58,597 bases of DNA from Cylindrospermum sp. FACHB-282. Lineage in GTDB: Bacteria > Cyanobacteriota > Cyanobacteriia > Cyanobacteriales > Nostocaceae. Below, piece after piece: positions 1-9,089 of this stretch (position 1 is its first letter; each line of letters starts with the position of its first letter). Where the stretch lies: positions 1 through 58,597 of the forward strand of contig NZ_JACJRJ010000040.1 in NCBI RefSeq assembly GCF_014697195.1. Reading direction: 5' to 3'. The notes beneath the pieces are model-generated. The model saw nothing but the letters and a program-made list of their open reading frames with translations, did no database searches and was not told the origin of the DNA. The translations under genes and the position numbers were made by a program.

Positions 1-204
1 GCCATCCAACTCAACCCCAATTATGCTGATGCTTACAACAATCTGGGCATTGCACTGGGTAACCAGAAGAAACTAGATGAAGCTGTAGTTGCCTTCCAAA
101 AAGCCATCCAACTTAACCCCAATTATGGTCTTGCTTACAACAATCTGGGGGTGGCCCTGAGTCAGCAGAAGAAACTAGATCAAGCTGTAGTTGCCTTCCA
201 AAAA
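1..204 (+). repeat. 102-bp tandem repeat encoding TPR units
   Basis: Two nearly identical consecutive 102-bp units begin with GCCATCCAACT at 1 and 103, each coding one 34-residue TPR. They differ at only a few positions. More units may lie to the left of the window. Confidence 0.8.
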
Positions 205-1134
205 GCTTTGAGTTTACCAGATGATACATCTGGAACTCTCACAACCGCCCACACCTTAGCTCACAACGGTTTAGGTTTAGTTTTGCAGTACCAAGGGAAG
301 CTAAAAGAGGCTATTGAGGAGTTTAAAAAGTCTATTGCCATAGACCCAAATTATGTATTTTCCCAAAACAATCTCCAAGAAGCAAGACGGCTATTAGGAT
401 TAAGGGAAAATCCCTCCTTACCCGTGATAGGCGATCGCAAATGGTTACCAAGTTCCCAAAATGAACCATTAGTTGGTGTATTGCGGTCTGTAGTGCGGAT
501 AATTGCCGAAATTCCCACCGGCAGTAATATTGGTGCTGGCTGGGTAGTCAAACGTGAAGGTGACACAGCTTGGATTCTTACCAATCGTCATGTAGTCACA
601 GACCCCGAACGCACAGGACGCATTAGCGAAAAAATCGCCTTGGAATTTTTCAGCGAACCTCCCCCCGGTCAATATCCACCCCGCTACACCGCCAAAATTC
701 TGCAAATTACCCCAGCCAATGACCCCCTAGATTTAGCCTTACTAAAAGTTACAGGAATTCCCGAAGATATTCAGCCCTTACCAATGTATCCAGGCAAAGT
801 TGGTCGCACCACCCCAGTTACTATCATTGGTCATCCCAGTAATGGCGGCAACTGGTCTGCTGTCTCTGGAGAAATTAGCAACGTTCTTTCTCAAGAAAAT
901 AAACTTCAAATCACAGCCACCCTTGCCCAAGGCAATTCTGGGGGGCCAGTCATTGATAAAGATAAAAAGCAAGTTATTGGACTAATGGTGCAGATTTCCG
1001 ACCCCAGACAACAGCGAGAAGATGCCGCTAAATCAACTCAATCCTCACCCCCAGCCACAGCCGGCTTTGGTTTTGCTTATCCCATGGATGTAGTCATCGA
1101 AAAACTTCGCACTTGGGGAGTTACCACACCATGA
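1..1134 (+). CDS. TPR-repeat / trypsin-like serine protease, 5' partial
   Basis: The reading frame is open from base 1, so the gene is cut by the left edge; an internal GTG at 151 is not the true start. The N-terminal part consists of tetratricopeptide repeats of 34 residues that are almost identical at DNA level with a 102-bp period (units begin at 1 and 103), so they duplicated recently. The C-terminal part is a chymotrypsin/HtrA-fold protease with all three catalytic positions: His in TNRHVVT, Asp in DLALLKV and Ser in GNSGGPV. No PDZ domain follows. TPRs probably dock substrates or partners. No signal peptide can be judged because the start is missing. Two genes of unknown role follow on the same strand. 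Confidence 0.85.
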   Translation, partial: AIQLNPNYADAYNNLGIALGNQKKLDEAVVAFQKAIQLNPNYGLAYNNLGVALSQQKKLDQAVVAFQKALSLPDDTSGTLTTAHTLAHNGLGLVLQYQGKLKEAIEEFKKSIAIDPNYVFSQNNLQEARRLLGLRENPSLPVIGDRKWLPSSQNEPLVGVLRSVVRIIAEIPTGSNIGAGWVVKREGDTAWILTNRHVVTDPERTGRISEKIALEFFSEPPPGQYPPRYTAKILQITPANDPLDLALLKVTGIPEDIQPLPMYPGKVGRTTPVTIIGHPSNGGNWSAVSGEISNVLSQENKLQITATLAQGNSGGPVIDKDKKQVIGLMVQISDPRQQREDAAKSTQSSPPATAGFGFAYPMDVVIEKLRTWGVTTP

Positions 1135-1137
1135 AAT

Positions 1138-1216
1138 ACCTCACCCTGGTTGTGCTACGCAAAACCTGTCCCTCTCCTTCCCAAGGAGAGGGATGTCCGT
1201 CAGGACAGGGTGAGGT
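1138..1216. repeat. Nested inverted repeat between genes
   Basis: The outer arms ACCTCACCCTG and CAGGGTGAGGT are exact complements. They enclose CCTGTCC...GGACAGG and CCCTCTCCTT...AAGGAGAGGG arms, so the segment can fold into a long branched hairpin. This is the style of dispersed palindromes common between cyanobacterial genes. It could also stop transcription from the protease gene, but no T-tract follows. Confidence 0.65.
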
Positions 1217-1244
1217 CTGCACCTAGTTTATTTATCTGTAAATT

Positions 1245-1940
1245 ATGAAATCTCAACTTTTACTCACCACCCTATTCCTTTTTAGCCTGAGCAACATTCC
1301 CACCCAAGCCTGTTCCTCTGGCAACCCCCAATCAACCGCCTATATCCGCCGGGATAACAACCGCTGCGAAGGCATTCAACCAACAGAGGTTTTTCGTGGT
1401 TTTCGCCTAATTTCCTTTGCTACTCGTGGCATTAGCAGTTATCCTAACCTCCTCAACCTGCTAATTCCCAGCCTTGGCAATAGTACCCCAGAAGTAAAAC
1501 TACAATCCCTAGACAAAAATTATGTTTTAGATGAATTACTATTATTAAAAAATCAGTCGCGCTTCAGCTTTTCCTTAAAACCCGATATTTTAAACAAAGC
1601 TAAGGTTGCACCCAATACTCTCCGCGCTTTAGCTTCTGTTAACTCGATTTATTTACCCGTCACCATTGGGCAACCTTCTGGACAGTATGAATTTGTTTTT
1701 TTCACTTCCAGTCGGGCTAAATTCCCTACCTTTGAAATCCTCCGCAACAACAAAGTTGTTTACAAAAGTCCTCGGAATAATGCCCAAAGTGGTGAAGTAG
1801 TTTTTACCTGGGATGGACGCAACGCCCCCGCCGGTCGTTATGAAGTTCATTATATTGCCGAACAAGAACAAATTGGTGGACGCCCTGAGAAATATGATCG
1901 GCGTTTTTTCTTTGAACATAACCCCAATTGGCTGAAATAA
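1245..1940 (+). CDS. Exported protein of unknown function
   Basis: 231 residues. The N-terminus has a typical signal peptide (basic KS, a hydrophobic LLLTTLFLFSLS core, then a QAC motif near residue 23 that could be a lipobox-like or ordinary cleavage site). The C-terminal half, roughly residues 140-225, contains VFTWDGRNAPAGRYEVHYIAE, which resembles the extracellular Ig-like fold seen in FlgD-type domains; that assignment is weak. It is followed after 3 bp by the next gene, so the two are probably co-transcribed. I do not recognise a named family. Confidence 0.65.
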   Translation: MKSQLLLTTLFLFSLSNIPTQACSSGNPQSTAYIRRDNNRCEGIQPTEVFRGFRLISFATRGISSYPNLLNLLIPSLGNSTPEVKLQSLDKNYVLDELLLLKNQSRFSFSLKPDILNKAKVAPNTLRALASVNSIYLPVTIGQPSGQYEFVFFTSSRAKFPTFEILRNNKVVYKSPRNNAQSGEVVFTWDGRNAPAGRYEVHYIAEQEQIGGRPEKYDRRFFFEHNPNWLK

Positions 1941-1943
1941 ATT

Positions 1944-3194
1944 ATGGCACGCAGGCGAAAATATAGCTGGTTACAGCGAAGAATTAGAAATTGTCAGCCC
2001 GCCTTAGCAAAAATCTATTATGTTATCCTAATAATTGGGCGTTTTGTAAATTACATTTACAATTATGCAATCCAGTTAATCAAGTATTTAGCTGGCAAAA
2101 AGTTATTGATATTTGTGCTCTTGTTATCATTAGCTGTTGTGTTTATCAGCCTTGCTGCCATACTTCCTGGTACTCATATATTTGAAGGTAATCTCATAGT
2201 CGAAGAAATGAGTTTTACCTACAATGGACAGCGACCAAAACTTTTTCTTTCTTCTATTCGCCATCTCAGTAACTTAGAGACCAGCGGGATGGAAAGCGTA
2301 AATTTTACAGGTAAATTTCAAAGTGCATCTTTGCCGCAAATCAACCAATTAAAAACACTTAATATTCAACTAATAGATAGCAAAAGTAAATTAATTATTG
2401 CTCCAATTAATCCTAGATTAACCAGTGAAATAGACCTAACTGAAATGCGTCTACAGCCAAATACTAGAATCACTGGATTAAACTATGATTTTTATAACAA
2501 AAGACTCGCATTTGGGCTAGAAAATCAATCTATTGCAAATACAATAAATAAACCAAATATTTTACAATTATATTTAGGCGACCAACCACTCAAAGTTAGT
2601 TTAGAACGTTACAGCTTACCAGATATAAATTTAGTAAATAATTTAGATACACCACTAGAATTTATTTTAATTCCTGAAAATAGAGAAGTTCAATTAGAAT
2701 TGAGTAAAAATCATAGTATTTATCTGGCTACCTCTCAAATTTCTAAAACGAATTTACAGCAATGGTTTCGCGCCAAAATAGCCACGAAAGATGTACAGTT
2801 TCAGCGTTTAGATAGAAGTGGTGATATTAGAGATGATTTGGCTACTTCCACCATTAGGGAAGGCAAAGTTCGCATGGTGGAGCAAGAACGTGAAATTAAA
2901 GATAATCAGTTTCTGATGGGAGAAAACCCTGATATTCCCTTAAATATAGAATTAATCCGTAATCTGCAAATTGTTCCTGAAAAGGGTTTAGAGGTTCGCT
3001 TTGCCGGTAGAACTAAAAATATTAAAATTGGTCTTGATAAAGATTTCCCGGTTTCCAGTATTCAAGGAAGTTGGTTAGATGGCATTTTACCCCGCGATGC
3101 AATTATTGCTTTGTTCTCTTTTGGCGCTGCGACAATTACCTATCTGTTATCTTTTGTAATTGATAACGCCTCAAAATCGAACTCAAAACCTTGA
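1944..3194 (+). CDS. Membrane-anchored protein of unknown function
   Basis: 416 residues. A very basic N-terminus (MARRRKYSWLQRRIR) precedes two hydrophobic stretches near residues 25-45 and 50-73. A long polar region of about 300 residues follows, and a final hydrophobic segment lies near residues 383-405. This suggests a protein tied to the membrane at both ends with a large domain on one face. Its start lies 3 bp after the previous stop, so it is the third gene of an apparent operon. No catalytic motif was recognised and no family name can be given. Confidence 0.65.
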   Translation: MARRRKYSWLQRRIRNCQPALAKIYYVILIIGRFVNYIYNYAIQLIKYLAGKKLLIFVLLLSLAVVFISLAAILPGTHIFEGNLIVEEMSFTYNGQRPKLFLSSIRHLSNLETSGMESVNFTGKFQSASLPQINQLKTLNIQLIDSKSKLIIAPINPRLTSEIDLTEMRLQPNTRITGLNYDFYNKRLAFGLENQSIANTINKPNILQLYLGDQPLKVSLERYSLPDINLVNNLDTPLEFILIPENREVQLELSKNHSIYLATSQISKTNLQQWFRAKIATKDVQFQRLDRSGDIRDDLATSTIREGKVRMVEQEREIKDNQFLMGENPDIPLNIELIRNLQIVPEKGLEVRFAGRTKNIKIGLDKDFPVSSIQGSWLDGILPRDAIIALFSFGAATITYLLSFVIDNASKSNSKP

Positions 3195-3302
3195 AATGTT
3201 AATCTAAAAACCAATTCTTGTAAAACAAATTGGACGAGCATCTTCCCGTCCCACAAGAGTTTCATTTAAATGCGGTGTACCAACTACAGATTTTTTAGAT
3301 GT

Positions 3303-4157
3303 TCACTCAAATACTACAGTCCTGTTTCCATAGACTAACACGCGATTTTGTAGATGCGATCGCACCGCCCTAGCTAACACCACTCTTTCCAAATCTTTGC
3401 CTTTTCTCACCAAATCATCCACTTCATCACGATGACTTACCCGCACCACATCCTGCTCAATAATCGGCCCCGCATCTAAATCAGCAGTAGCATAATGAGC
3501 CGTCGCCCCAATAATTTTTACACCCCGTTCAAAAGCTCGGTGGTAGGGATTTGCACCGACAAAAGCTGGTAAAAATGAGTGATGAATATTGATAATTTGC
3601 GGAAATTGGTTAATAAAATCTGCACTGACAATTTGCATATATTTTGCCAAAACAACTAAATCAATTTTGTATTGACGCAGTAATTCTATTTGTTTTGCTT
3701 CTTGTTCTTGTTTATTATCCTTAGTAATAGGAATATATTGAAAATCAATTCCAAATTGGTCTGCTACCACCTTTAAATCAGGATGATTGCTAATAATTAA
3801 GGGAATTTCAGCAGCAAACTCCTTAGCCCGTTGTCGCCAAATCAAATCAAATAGACAATGGTCTTGCCGACTAACCCAAATAGCAATGCGGGGCACAGTA
3901 TCAGAAAAATGTAGTTCCCACTTAGCGCCTAAAGGTTGACCAATAGAATTAAACGCTGGATTAATCAAATCTCTGGGCAAATTAAACCCATCTAACTGCC
4001 ATTCTATCCGGGTGAGAAATAACCCAGCGGCAAAATCTGTATGCTGATCTGCATGGATGATATTACCACCATTAGAATAGATGAAGTTGGCAATTTTAGC
4101 CACTAATCCCCGTTGATCTGGACAGGAAATTAGCAATGTTGCTTTGGGATTTGTCAT
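3303..4157 (-). CDS. purU: Formyltetrahydrofolate deformylase
   Basis: 284 residues, the usual length. It hydrolyses 10-formyl-tetrahydrofolate to tetrahydrofolate and formate, balancing one-carbon pools and supplying formate for purine synthesis. The N-terminal ACT-type domain (residues 5-85) begins TLLISCPDQRGLVAKIANFI. The formyltransferase catalytic core carries INIHHSFLPAFVGANPYHRA and the GATAHYATADLDAGPIIEQ segment, with the conserved Asn, His and Asp residues. It lies 27 bp after the DUF4340 gene on the same strand and may be read from the ABC operon upstream, though no functional link is obvious. Confidence 0.95.
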   Translation of the reverse strand: MTNPKATLLISCPDQRGLVAKIANFIYSNGGNIIHADQHTDFAAGLFLTRIEWQLDGFNLPRDLINPAFNSIGQPLGAKWELHFSDTVPRIAIWVSRQDHCLFDLIWRQRAKEFAAEIPLIISNHPDLKVVADQFGIDFQYIPITKDNKQEQEAKQIELLRQYKIDLVVLAKYMQIVSADFINQFPQIINIHHSFLPAFVGANPYHRAFERGVKIIGATAHYATADLDAGPIIEQDVVRVSHRDEVDDLVRKGKDLERVVLARAVRSHLQNRVLVYGNRTVVFE

Positions 4158-4184
4158 GGGAATAGTGAAATAATTAATAATTAC

Positions 4185-4799
4185 TTATTTGCTGGTTGTC
4201 GGCGTTGGTTGAGGAGTGCTGGGTGCATTAATAATATTTTCTGGCTGTTTCCACTCTGATAGTTCCCGATTGACTGCATTACCAAAATCTGGAGAAACCA
4301 ACAGCAAATTGATATTTCCATTGGAGTTAGTACCAGGGTCAACTTGGGCATACAAAAAACCCTTGTTATAATCAGGTTTACCCAAAATTAACTGATGACT
4401 TTGCTGATTTTTGAGTTTGATGTTGATAGTTGCCTGGGGTTGATCTAACCCGAATTCTCCCAGTTGGTTAGCTGGAGTTGATAAAGTGCTATTGTTTTCA
4501 GCTTTGACCAACAAATTCAGTAAATAAGAAACAATAGGATCATTCCCTGGTGCTGATATCGGAGATTTAATCAACCACTTGGGATTATCAGATTGACCGT
4601 TGCGTTCTAGATTCAAGGTGATATTTTGAGTCTTGACTGCCAAAGATTGGACATCGTCGGCGGTAAAAGCAAAAATTTGCTGCTTTTTATTCTGAATTCC
4701 TGCTTGCTGAGTCGCACCTTGAATTTCATGGAAGTAAACAAACCCACCTAAGCCCAGGGCTAGCAGTATCAAAATTAAAGTTGTTTTTGGCAATTTCAT
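4185..4799 (-). CDS. DUF4340 domain protein of a gliding-type ABC exporter
   Basis: 204 residues. A single N-terminal membrane segment (LILILLALGLGGFVYF, residues 8-23) is followed by a soluble domain with the pattern of DUF4340, including FGLDQPQATINIKL and HQLILGKPDYNKGFLYAQ. DUF4340 proteins commonly sit directly after a GldG-like subunit in exporters related to the GldAFG gliding machinery; here the GldG-like gene ends 27 bp upstream. The protein is probably a periplasmic or thylakoid-lumen-facing accessory subunit. What is exported is unknown. Confidence 0.8.
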   Translation of the reverse strand: MKLPKTTLILILLALGLGGFVYFHEIQGATQQAGIQNKKQQIFAFTADDVQSLAVKTQNITLNLERNGQSDNPKWLIKSPISAPGNDPIVSYLLNLLVKAENNSTLSTPANQLGEFGLDQPQATINIKLKNQQSHQLILGKPDYNKGFLYAQVDPGTNSNGNINLLLVSPDFGNAVNRELSEWKQPENIINAPSTPQPTPTTSK

Positions 4800-4826
4800 T
4801 TTTTGTCAGTTATCAACAGCTAATAA

Positions 4827-6668
4827 TTAACGTCGTCGCCACCAAATAATAGCTGCGGTGACTAAACCAATTAGGGGTAAAACCAACAGAGAAGACAAGA
4901 TTAAAAAATTGCCTTGGTTGATTGACAGGGTAATGCGACGGTTTTTTGGTTCTTTAGGGCGAATCGAAAGAGGTTGTTGATCTTGCTGACTCAGCCAAGT
5001 AACGGAGTTGAGGAATACATCTCCATTTAGTTGCTGCTGAAATAAGCCATCGGTAGCAAAATCCGAATTTCCTAACACTACTAATCTTGATTCGGTGGGA
5101 GTGGGTGCAGATTTGCCTTCGCGCGGTAGGGTTTCGCCTTGAGTTGTTGGCGATGCTATTGGTGTAGGGCTAGCTGGGGTTTGGGCTGTTGGCGTCGGAC
5201 TAGCTGGGGTTTGGGCTGTTGGCGATGCTGTTGGCGTCGGACTAGCTGGGGTTTGGGCTGTTGGCGATGCTGTTGGCGTCGGGCTAGCTTGACTTTGAGG
5301 TGTTGGCGATATTGTTGGTGTCGGACTAGCTTGACTTTGGGCTGTTGGCGATATTGTTGGCGTAGGGCTAGGACGAGTTGGTGATGCTGTTGGCGTCGGA
5401 CTAGATTTGGCTATTAGTTTTTTCTTAAACGCCATACCCAAGGTCAGAGGCCCTTTGAGGTCTTTACCCTCATTAAACTCTAACTTTTCGCTTTTTTGGT
5501 CGCTTTCTGCCCAGCTGTTGGGATAAGGTTTGGTTCGCAGTAGGGGAGTTGACTCAACATCAGCAACTGGGGTAATTTCTAGATGTCTGGCAACGGGATA
5601 AAAAGAAATGCCATTACCAAAATCTTTGGTGATGGGATGTTGTCCATATTCTGTCACTAAGGGAGCAGCCGGGCCAAGTCCTAGACTTTCCCCAGAGATA
5701 TCAACAGCCAAACGATTATCTAGTATTACACCCCACTCTTTTAGCAGGCTATCAATTTTAGGGTCGGTATTGGGATCGATCATCAGCAGTAAATTACCGC
5801 CACGATTGAGATAGTCTTGCAAGGCTTTAACTTCGCCCTCAAATAGCGATCGCTTGGGGCCAGCTACTATCAATACAGTGGCATCTTCAGGAATTTTGGC
5901 ATTGTCTGCTAAATTCAGCGCTGATGTTGTGAAGTTTTTGTCAGCTAATGCCTGACTCGCCTGTGAAATTGCCCCCTTGCCGGCTGATAATTGGTGTTCG
6001 CCGTGACCTTGGAGAAAGTAAACTTTAGCTGTACTTGAACTAATGATTTGTTGCAGACGATTAGTTAACCTAATTTCTGTGAGACGTACATTGTCATTTA
6101 CGACATCTACTAATTGCCGTTTATCTCCATATTCTAAGTAAACTTCACCAGGTTCTTTGACGCCAAATTTTTCTGCTAGTCCTGGTTTGGCTTGGGGATT
6201 GATGTACTCAAATGTAAACTTTGAACTTTGGCGCTGATAGTTTTCTAGTAATTCTCGGTCTTGGGGATTTTGATTCACATCAAATATCCACGCTTTAACT
6301 GACTGAGGTAAAGTACTTACCAATTCCCGTGATTGGGGGGCAAGGGTAAACAACTGGGTTTCTGTTAAATCTGTTCGCAGGTGGTAGCGAATACCTAAAA
6401 AGTTAATTAATCCCAAAATCACTAAGACGGCGAAAGTTGCTATCAGGGCATTAGTACTAGCTTGAGTAGAACGACGTCCCCACCATTTACTCTGCTGGGC
6501 TTGCCAGATTACCCACAACCCACAGATGACAATGCCCGTAATCAAAAATGCTAAGGGGATTCGTCCCCAAGTTTCCGAGATTAATGCAGATGTTAAGCCG
6601 ACAGCAACGAAGAAGGGCCCCAGCCAAAATAGAAATTTCCAAAGTTGCTTTTTTGCGAAATTAGTCAT
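4827..6668 (-). CDS. GldG-like ABC exporter auxiliary subunit with low-complexity insert
   Basis: 613 residues. Two or three N-terminal membrane segments (residues about 12-100) are followed by a large soluble GldG/ABC_transp_aux domain with the readable stretch VYFLQGHGEHQLS and LLLMIDPNTDPKIDSLLKEW. A final membrane segment near residues 588-608 ends in WWRRR. Between about residues 424 and 520 lies a Ser/Pro/Thr-rich insert built from units such as SPTPTASPTAQTPA, encoded by tandem DNA repeats at 5140-5400. The start ATGACTAAT lies inside a heptamer repeat array that fills the upstream gap. It works with the permease and ATPase encoded upstream on the same strand. Confidence 0.82.
   Translation of the reverse strand: MTNFAKKQLWKFLFWLGPFFVAVGLTSALISETWGRIPLAFLITGIVICGLWVIWQAQQSKWWGRRSTQASTNALIATFAVLVILGLINFLGIRYHLRTDLTETQLFTLAPQSRELVSTLPQSVKAWIFDVNQNPQDRELLENYQRQSSKFTFEYINPQAKPGLAEKFGVKEPGEVYLEYGDKRQLVDVVNDNVRLTEIRLTNRLQQIISSSTAKVYFLQGHGEHQLSAGKGAISQASQALADKNFTTSALNLADNAKIPEDATVLIVAGPKRSLFEGEVKALQDYLNRGGNLLLMIDPNTDPKIDSLLKEWGVILDNRLAVDISGESLGLGPAAPLVTEYGQHPITKDFGNGISFYPVARHLEITPVADVESTPLLRTKPYPNSWAESDQKSEKLEFNEGKDLKGPLTLGMAFKKKLIAKSSPTPTASPTRPSPTPTISPTAQSQASPTPTISPTPQSQASPTPTASPTAQTPASPTPTASPTAQTPASPTPTAQTPASPTPIASPTTQGETLPREGKSAPTPTESRLVVLGNSDFATDGLFQQQLNGDVFLNSVTWLSQQDQQPLSIRPKEPKNRRITLSINQGNFLILSSLLVLPLIGLVTAAIIWWRRR
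5140..5402. repeat. Imperfect tandem repeat encoding Ser/Pro/Thr-rich linker
   Basis: On the plus strand the unit reads roughly GTTGGCGTCGGACTAGCTGG plus GGTTTGGGCT, repeated with small changes about seven times. It encodes the SPTPTASPTAQ-type insert of the GldG-like protein. Copy number is likely to vary between strains. Confidence 0.85.
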
Positions 6669-6837
6669 TGGTCATTAGTCATTGGTCATTGGTCGTTGGT
6701 CATTGGTCATTAGTCATTGGTCATTGGTCGTTGGTCATTGGTGAGCCAGTGCGGTCTTGGGGGTTTCCCCCATGAGCAACTGGCGAACCCGAAGGGTCAT
6801 TGGTCAATTGTCTTTGCTAATGACTATTAACTAATGA
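6669..6837. repeat. Heptamer short tandem repeats with an embedded palindrome
   Basis: The gap between the permease and GldG-like genes is almost entirely built from TTGGTCA/TTAGTCA-type heptamers (short tandemly repeated repetitive sequences of cyanobacteria). A separate 53-bp unit lies inside it at 6743-6795, with outer arms GCCAGT/ACTGGC and an inner CTTGGGGG-TTT-CCCCCATGAG hairpin. The array reaches the GldG-like start codon. Confidence 0.85.
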
Positions 6838-7650
6838 CTAATTACGTTGAAAGCGCAGTGCATCTATTGATTGGGCTGTGAGAAAGATGCCCAAAAGAAT
6901 GTAACTGGCAAATAAAATCAAAGTGCTGGTATCGAAAATCCCTTGAACTAAGGTGTTGTAATGTTTGAGTAACGATAAATGACTCAAGGCTTCACCTACG
7001 GGGCCGGGGATAGTTTTGGCGATTAAATCAACGAATAACAGTAATAAAATTACTGCAAATGTGAGGACAGCCGACAAAATTGTGCTGTCTGTTAATGAGG
7101 AAATAAACATTCCCAAGGATAATATTGCCGCTGCTAGCAAGATTAATCCCAAATGACCCAGTAGGGGAATTGTGAGCGACATTGGTGGATTTGAGCCGCT
7201 GATAGCGATCGCTTCTAGGGCTAGCATGGGCAAAACCATTGTGATAAAAAACGTTAACACCCCTAATAACTTACCTACCGCTACTGCCCAATTGGTGATT
7301 GGTGACGTGGCTAAAAGTTCTAAAGTGCCCCGTTTGCGTTCTTCGGCGTAAAGTCCCATGGAAAGAATCGGCAGCACAAACAACAACAGCCACCCCATGC
7401 GGTCTAAAAATGCCCGGACAAATTCGTAAGGCACATCTATGGGCGGTATTGGTATTCCTAATTGTTGCCCTTGTAAATCTATGCCGGCGACTGCTGGCAA
7501 AATTCCATCTGGGCCTAGCAAAATCATGACTAAGAATAACCCAGAGATGAACCAAAACACCCCGGCGATCGCATAAGCCAATGGTGAGACAAAATAACTC
7601 TGTAACTCTCGGCGATAAATGGCAATAATATTACCCAGTACTATACCCAT
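6838..7650 (-). CDS. ABC-2 type permease, GldF-like
   Basis: 270 residues with about six hydrophobic segments. The fragment PILSMGLYAEERKRGTLELLATSPI is typical of ABC-2 permeases of the gliding/Nos type, where the ERKRGT cytoplasmic loop contacts the ATPase. The ATPase stop codon abuts this ATG (TAAATG), indicating translational coupling. The subunit forms the membrane channel of an exporter with the ATPase at 7651-8658 and the GldG-like protein downstream. Substrate unknown. Confidence 0.87.
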   Translation of the reverse strand: MGIVLGNIIAIYRRELQSYFVSPLAYAIAGVFWFISGLFLVMILLGPDGILPAVAGIDLQGQQLGIPIPPIDVPYEFVRAFLDRMGWLLLFVLPILSMGLYAEERKRGTLELLATSPITNWAVAVGKLLGVLTFFITMVLPMLALEAIAISGSNPPMSLTIPLLGHLGLILLAAAILSLGMFISSLTDSTILSAVLTFAVILLLLFVDLIAKTIPGPVGEALSHLSLLKHYNTLVQGIFDTSTLILFASYILLGIFLTAQSIDALRFQRN

Positions 7651-8658
7651 TTATGGGGCATCTCCTTCTGTGGCTGGTGCTGAGTCTACTTCAGTCTGCA
7701 AGTTTTTTTCTTCTGTGGTCAGTTGTAAAAACACATCTTCCAGAGTAGCGCTGACTCGCCGCATTTCATTTAAACTAAATCCTGCACGCATTAAGGCTGT
7801 AGCAATATCCCGTCCTGGTTCTTTTCCTGGTTGCGATATTACCCGCAGATAGGCGCGGTTATCCTGGGGGGGATTTTGTGTTCCCGCTGTCGGCATTGAT
7901 TCTACCAGACTCACACCAGAGATATTTTGCAATACCTGTTTGGCTAGGGCTGCTTCTCCCACGATCTCTAACTCATATCCTCCACCTGCTGACAACTGGG
8001 CCATCAGGTTTTCTGGGCTATTAGTCGCTACTATTTGACCACGATTAATAATGGCAACGCGGCTGCAAGTCATGCTCACTTCTGGCAGAATGTGGGTAGA
8101 CAGAATAATGGTGTGCGTCCCGGCGAGGCTTTTAATTAAATTTCGCACTTCAATGATTTGCCGGGGATCAAGTCCAACGGTAGGTTCATCTAAAATGATC
8201 GCTGGTGGATCATGGACGATAGCTTGGGCAATGCCAACTCTTTGACGATATCCTTTAGAAAGTTTGCGAATAATTACCCGGCGCAAGTCTAGTAAATTGC
8301 AGCGTTCCATTGCTGCTTTGACCTTGTTGGGGCGATCGCCTGCCGGTACTCCCTTAATCCGGGCGACAAAGTCCAAAAATCCCTCAACTGTCATTTCGGG
8401 GTATAACGGCGGTGTTTCCGGTAAATAGCCAATCCGCTGGCGCACAGAGAGGGAATTGTCATGGACATCATAACCAGCAATTCGGGCTGTACCGCTAGAC
8501 GCTGGTAAATAACCGGCTAAAATTCGCATGGTTGTAGTTTTGCCGGCGCCATTCGGCCCCAAAAACCCCAAAATTTCCCCTTGTTCAACCCTAAAAGTGA
8601 CATCATTTATCGCTGGGGTAGAACCGTATATTTTACTTAAATGTTCAACTTCAATCAT
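7651..8658 (-). CDS. ABC transporter ATP-binding protein, GldA-like
   Basis: 335 residues. Walker A GFLGPNGAGKTTTMRILAG (about residues 32-50), signature LSKGYRQRVGIAQA, Walker B PAIILDEPTVGLDP and switch His in IILSTHILPEV are all intact. The C-terminal extension after residue 220 resembles the regulatory tail of GldA/CcmA-type ATPases. It is the first gene of a minus-strand operon with permease, GldG-like, DUF4340 and perhaps purU. In Bacteroidetes this complex supports gliding, while in cyanobacteria the role is not established. Confidence 0.9.
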   Translation of the reverse strand: MIEVEHLSKIYGSTPAINDVTFRVEQGEILGFLGPNGAGKTTTMRILAGYLPASSGTARIAGYDVHDNSLSVRQRIGYLPETPPLYPEMTVEGFLDFVARIKGVPAGDRPNKVKAAMERCNLLDLRRVIIRKLSKGYRQRVGIAQAIVHDPPAIILDEPTVGLDPRQIIEVRNLIKSLAGTHTIILSTHILPEVSMTCSRVAIINRGQIVATNSPENLMAQLSAGGGYELEIVGEAALAKQVLQNISGVSLVESMPTAGTQNPPQDNRAYLRVISQPGKEPGRDIATALMRAGFSLNEMRRVSATLEDVFLQLTTEEKNLQTEVDSAPATEGDAP

Positions 8659-9089
8659 AGAATTAACATAAAATCAATACTTTTAGCCTTTGCCTAATCA
8701 AGAGTACTGGCTAAATACTCAGTTTATTATATGTACCTGCTTTGAGATGGCAAACGATAATTTATCCATCCAGTAAAACTGATGTATCTAAAAAATATTA
8801 TGCTTCAATAATTTTACTGTAGATAATTTTTACAGATATTTATATTTTTAACTGAGTGCAGAAACGATTAATACAATTAAAAACTAAAAATTTAAAGTTT
8901 AAAAATATGCTTAAAACTGAAATTAGAGATACATTTTAACATAGCCTAACTTTTATTTAAAGTGATATTAATTTAAACCGTTGCCAATCTTCAGTTGATA
9001 ATTTGTTTAGCCTGTAGAAAGTCTCTACACGTGTAAAGTACTGACCCCAAGCCACAAGAATTCTATAATCATCGCCCAACCAAAAAACT
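8659..9089. other. AT-rich intergenic region
   Basis: A 431-bp stretch between the divergent ATPase and Uma2 genes. It is AT-rich with A/T runs, as expected for divergent promoters. I see no ORF, RNA gene or clear repeat in it. Confidence 0.6.

Noticed and set aside
5139-5384. Plus-strand ORF rich in Cys/Trp (CWRCCWRRTSWGLG type)
   Set aside because: It is the antisense shadow of the tandem repeats that encode the Ser/Pro/Thr linker; composition is an artefact of the repeat.
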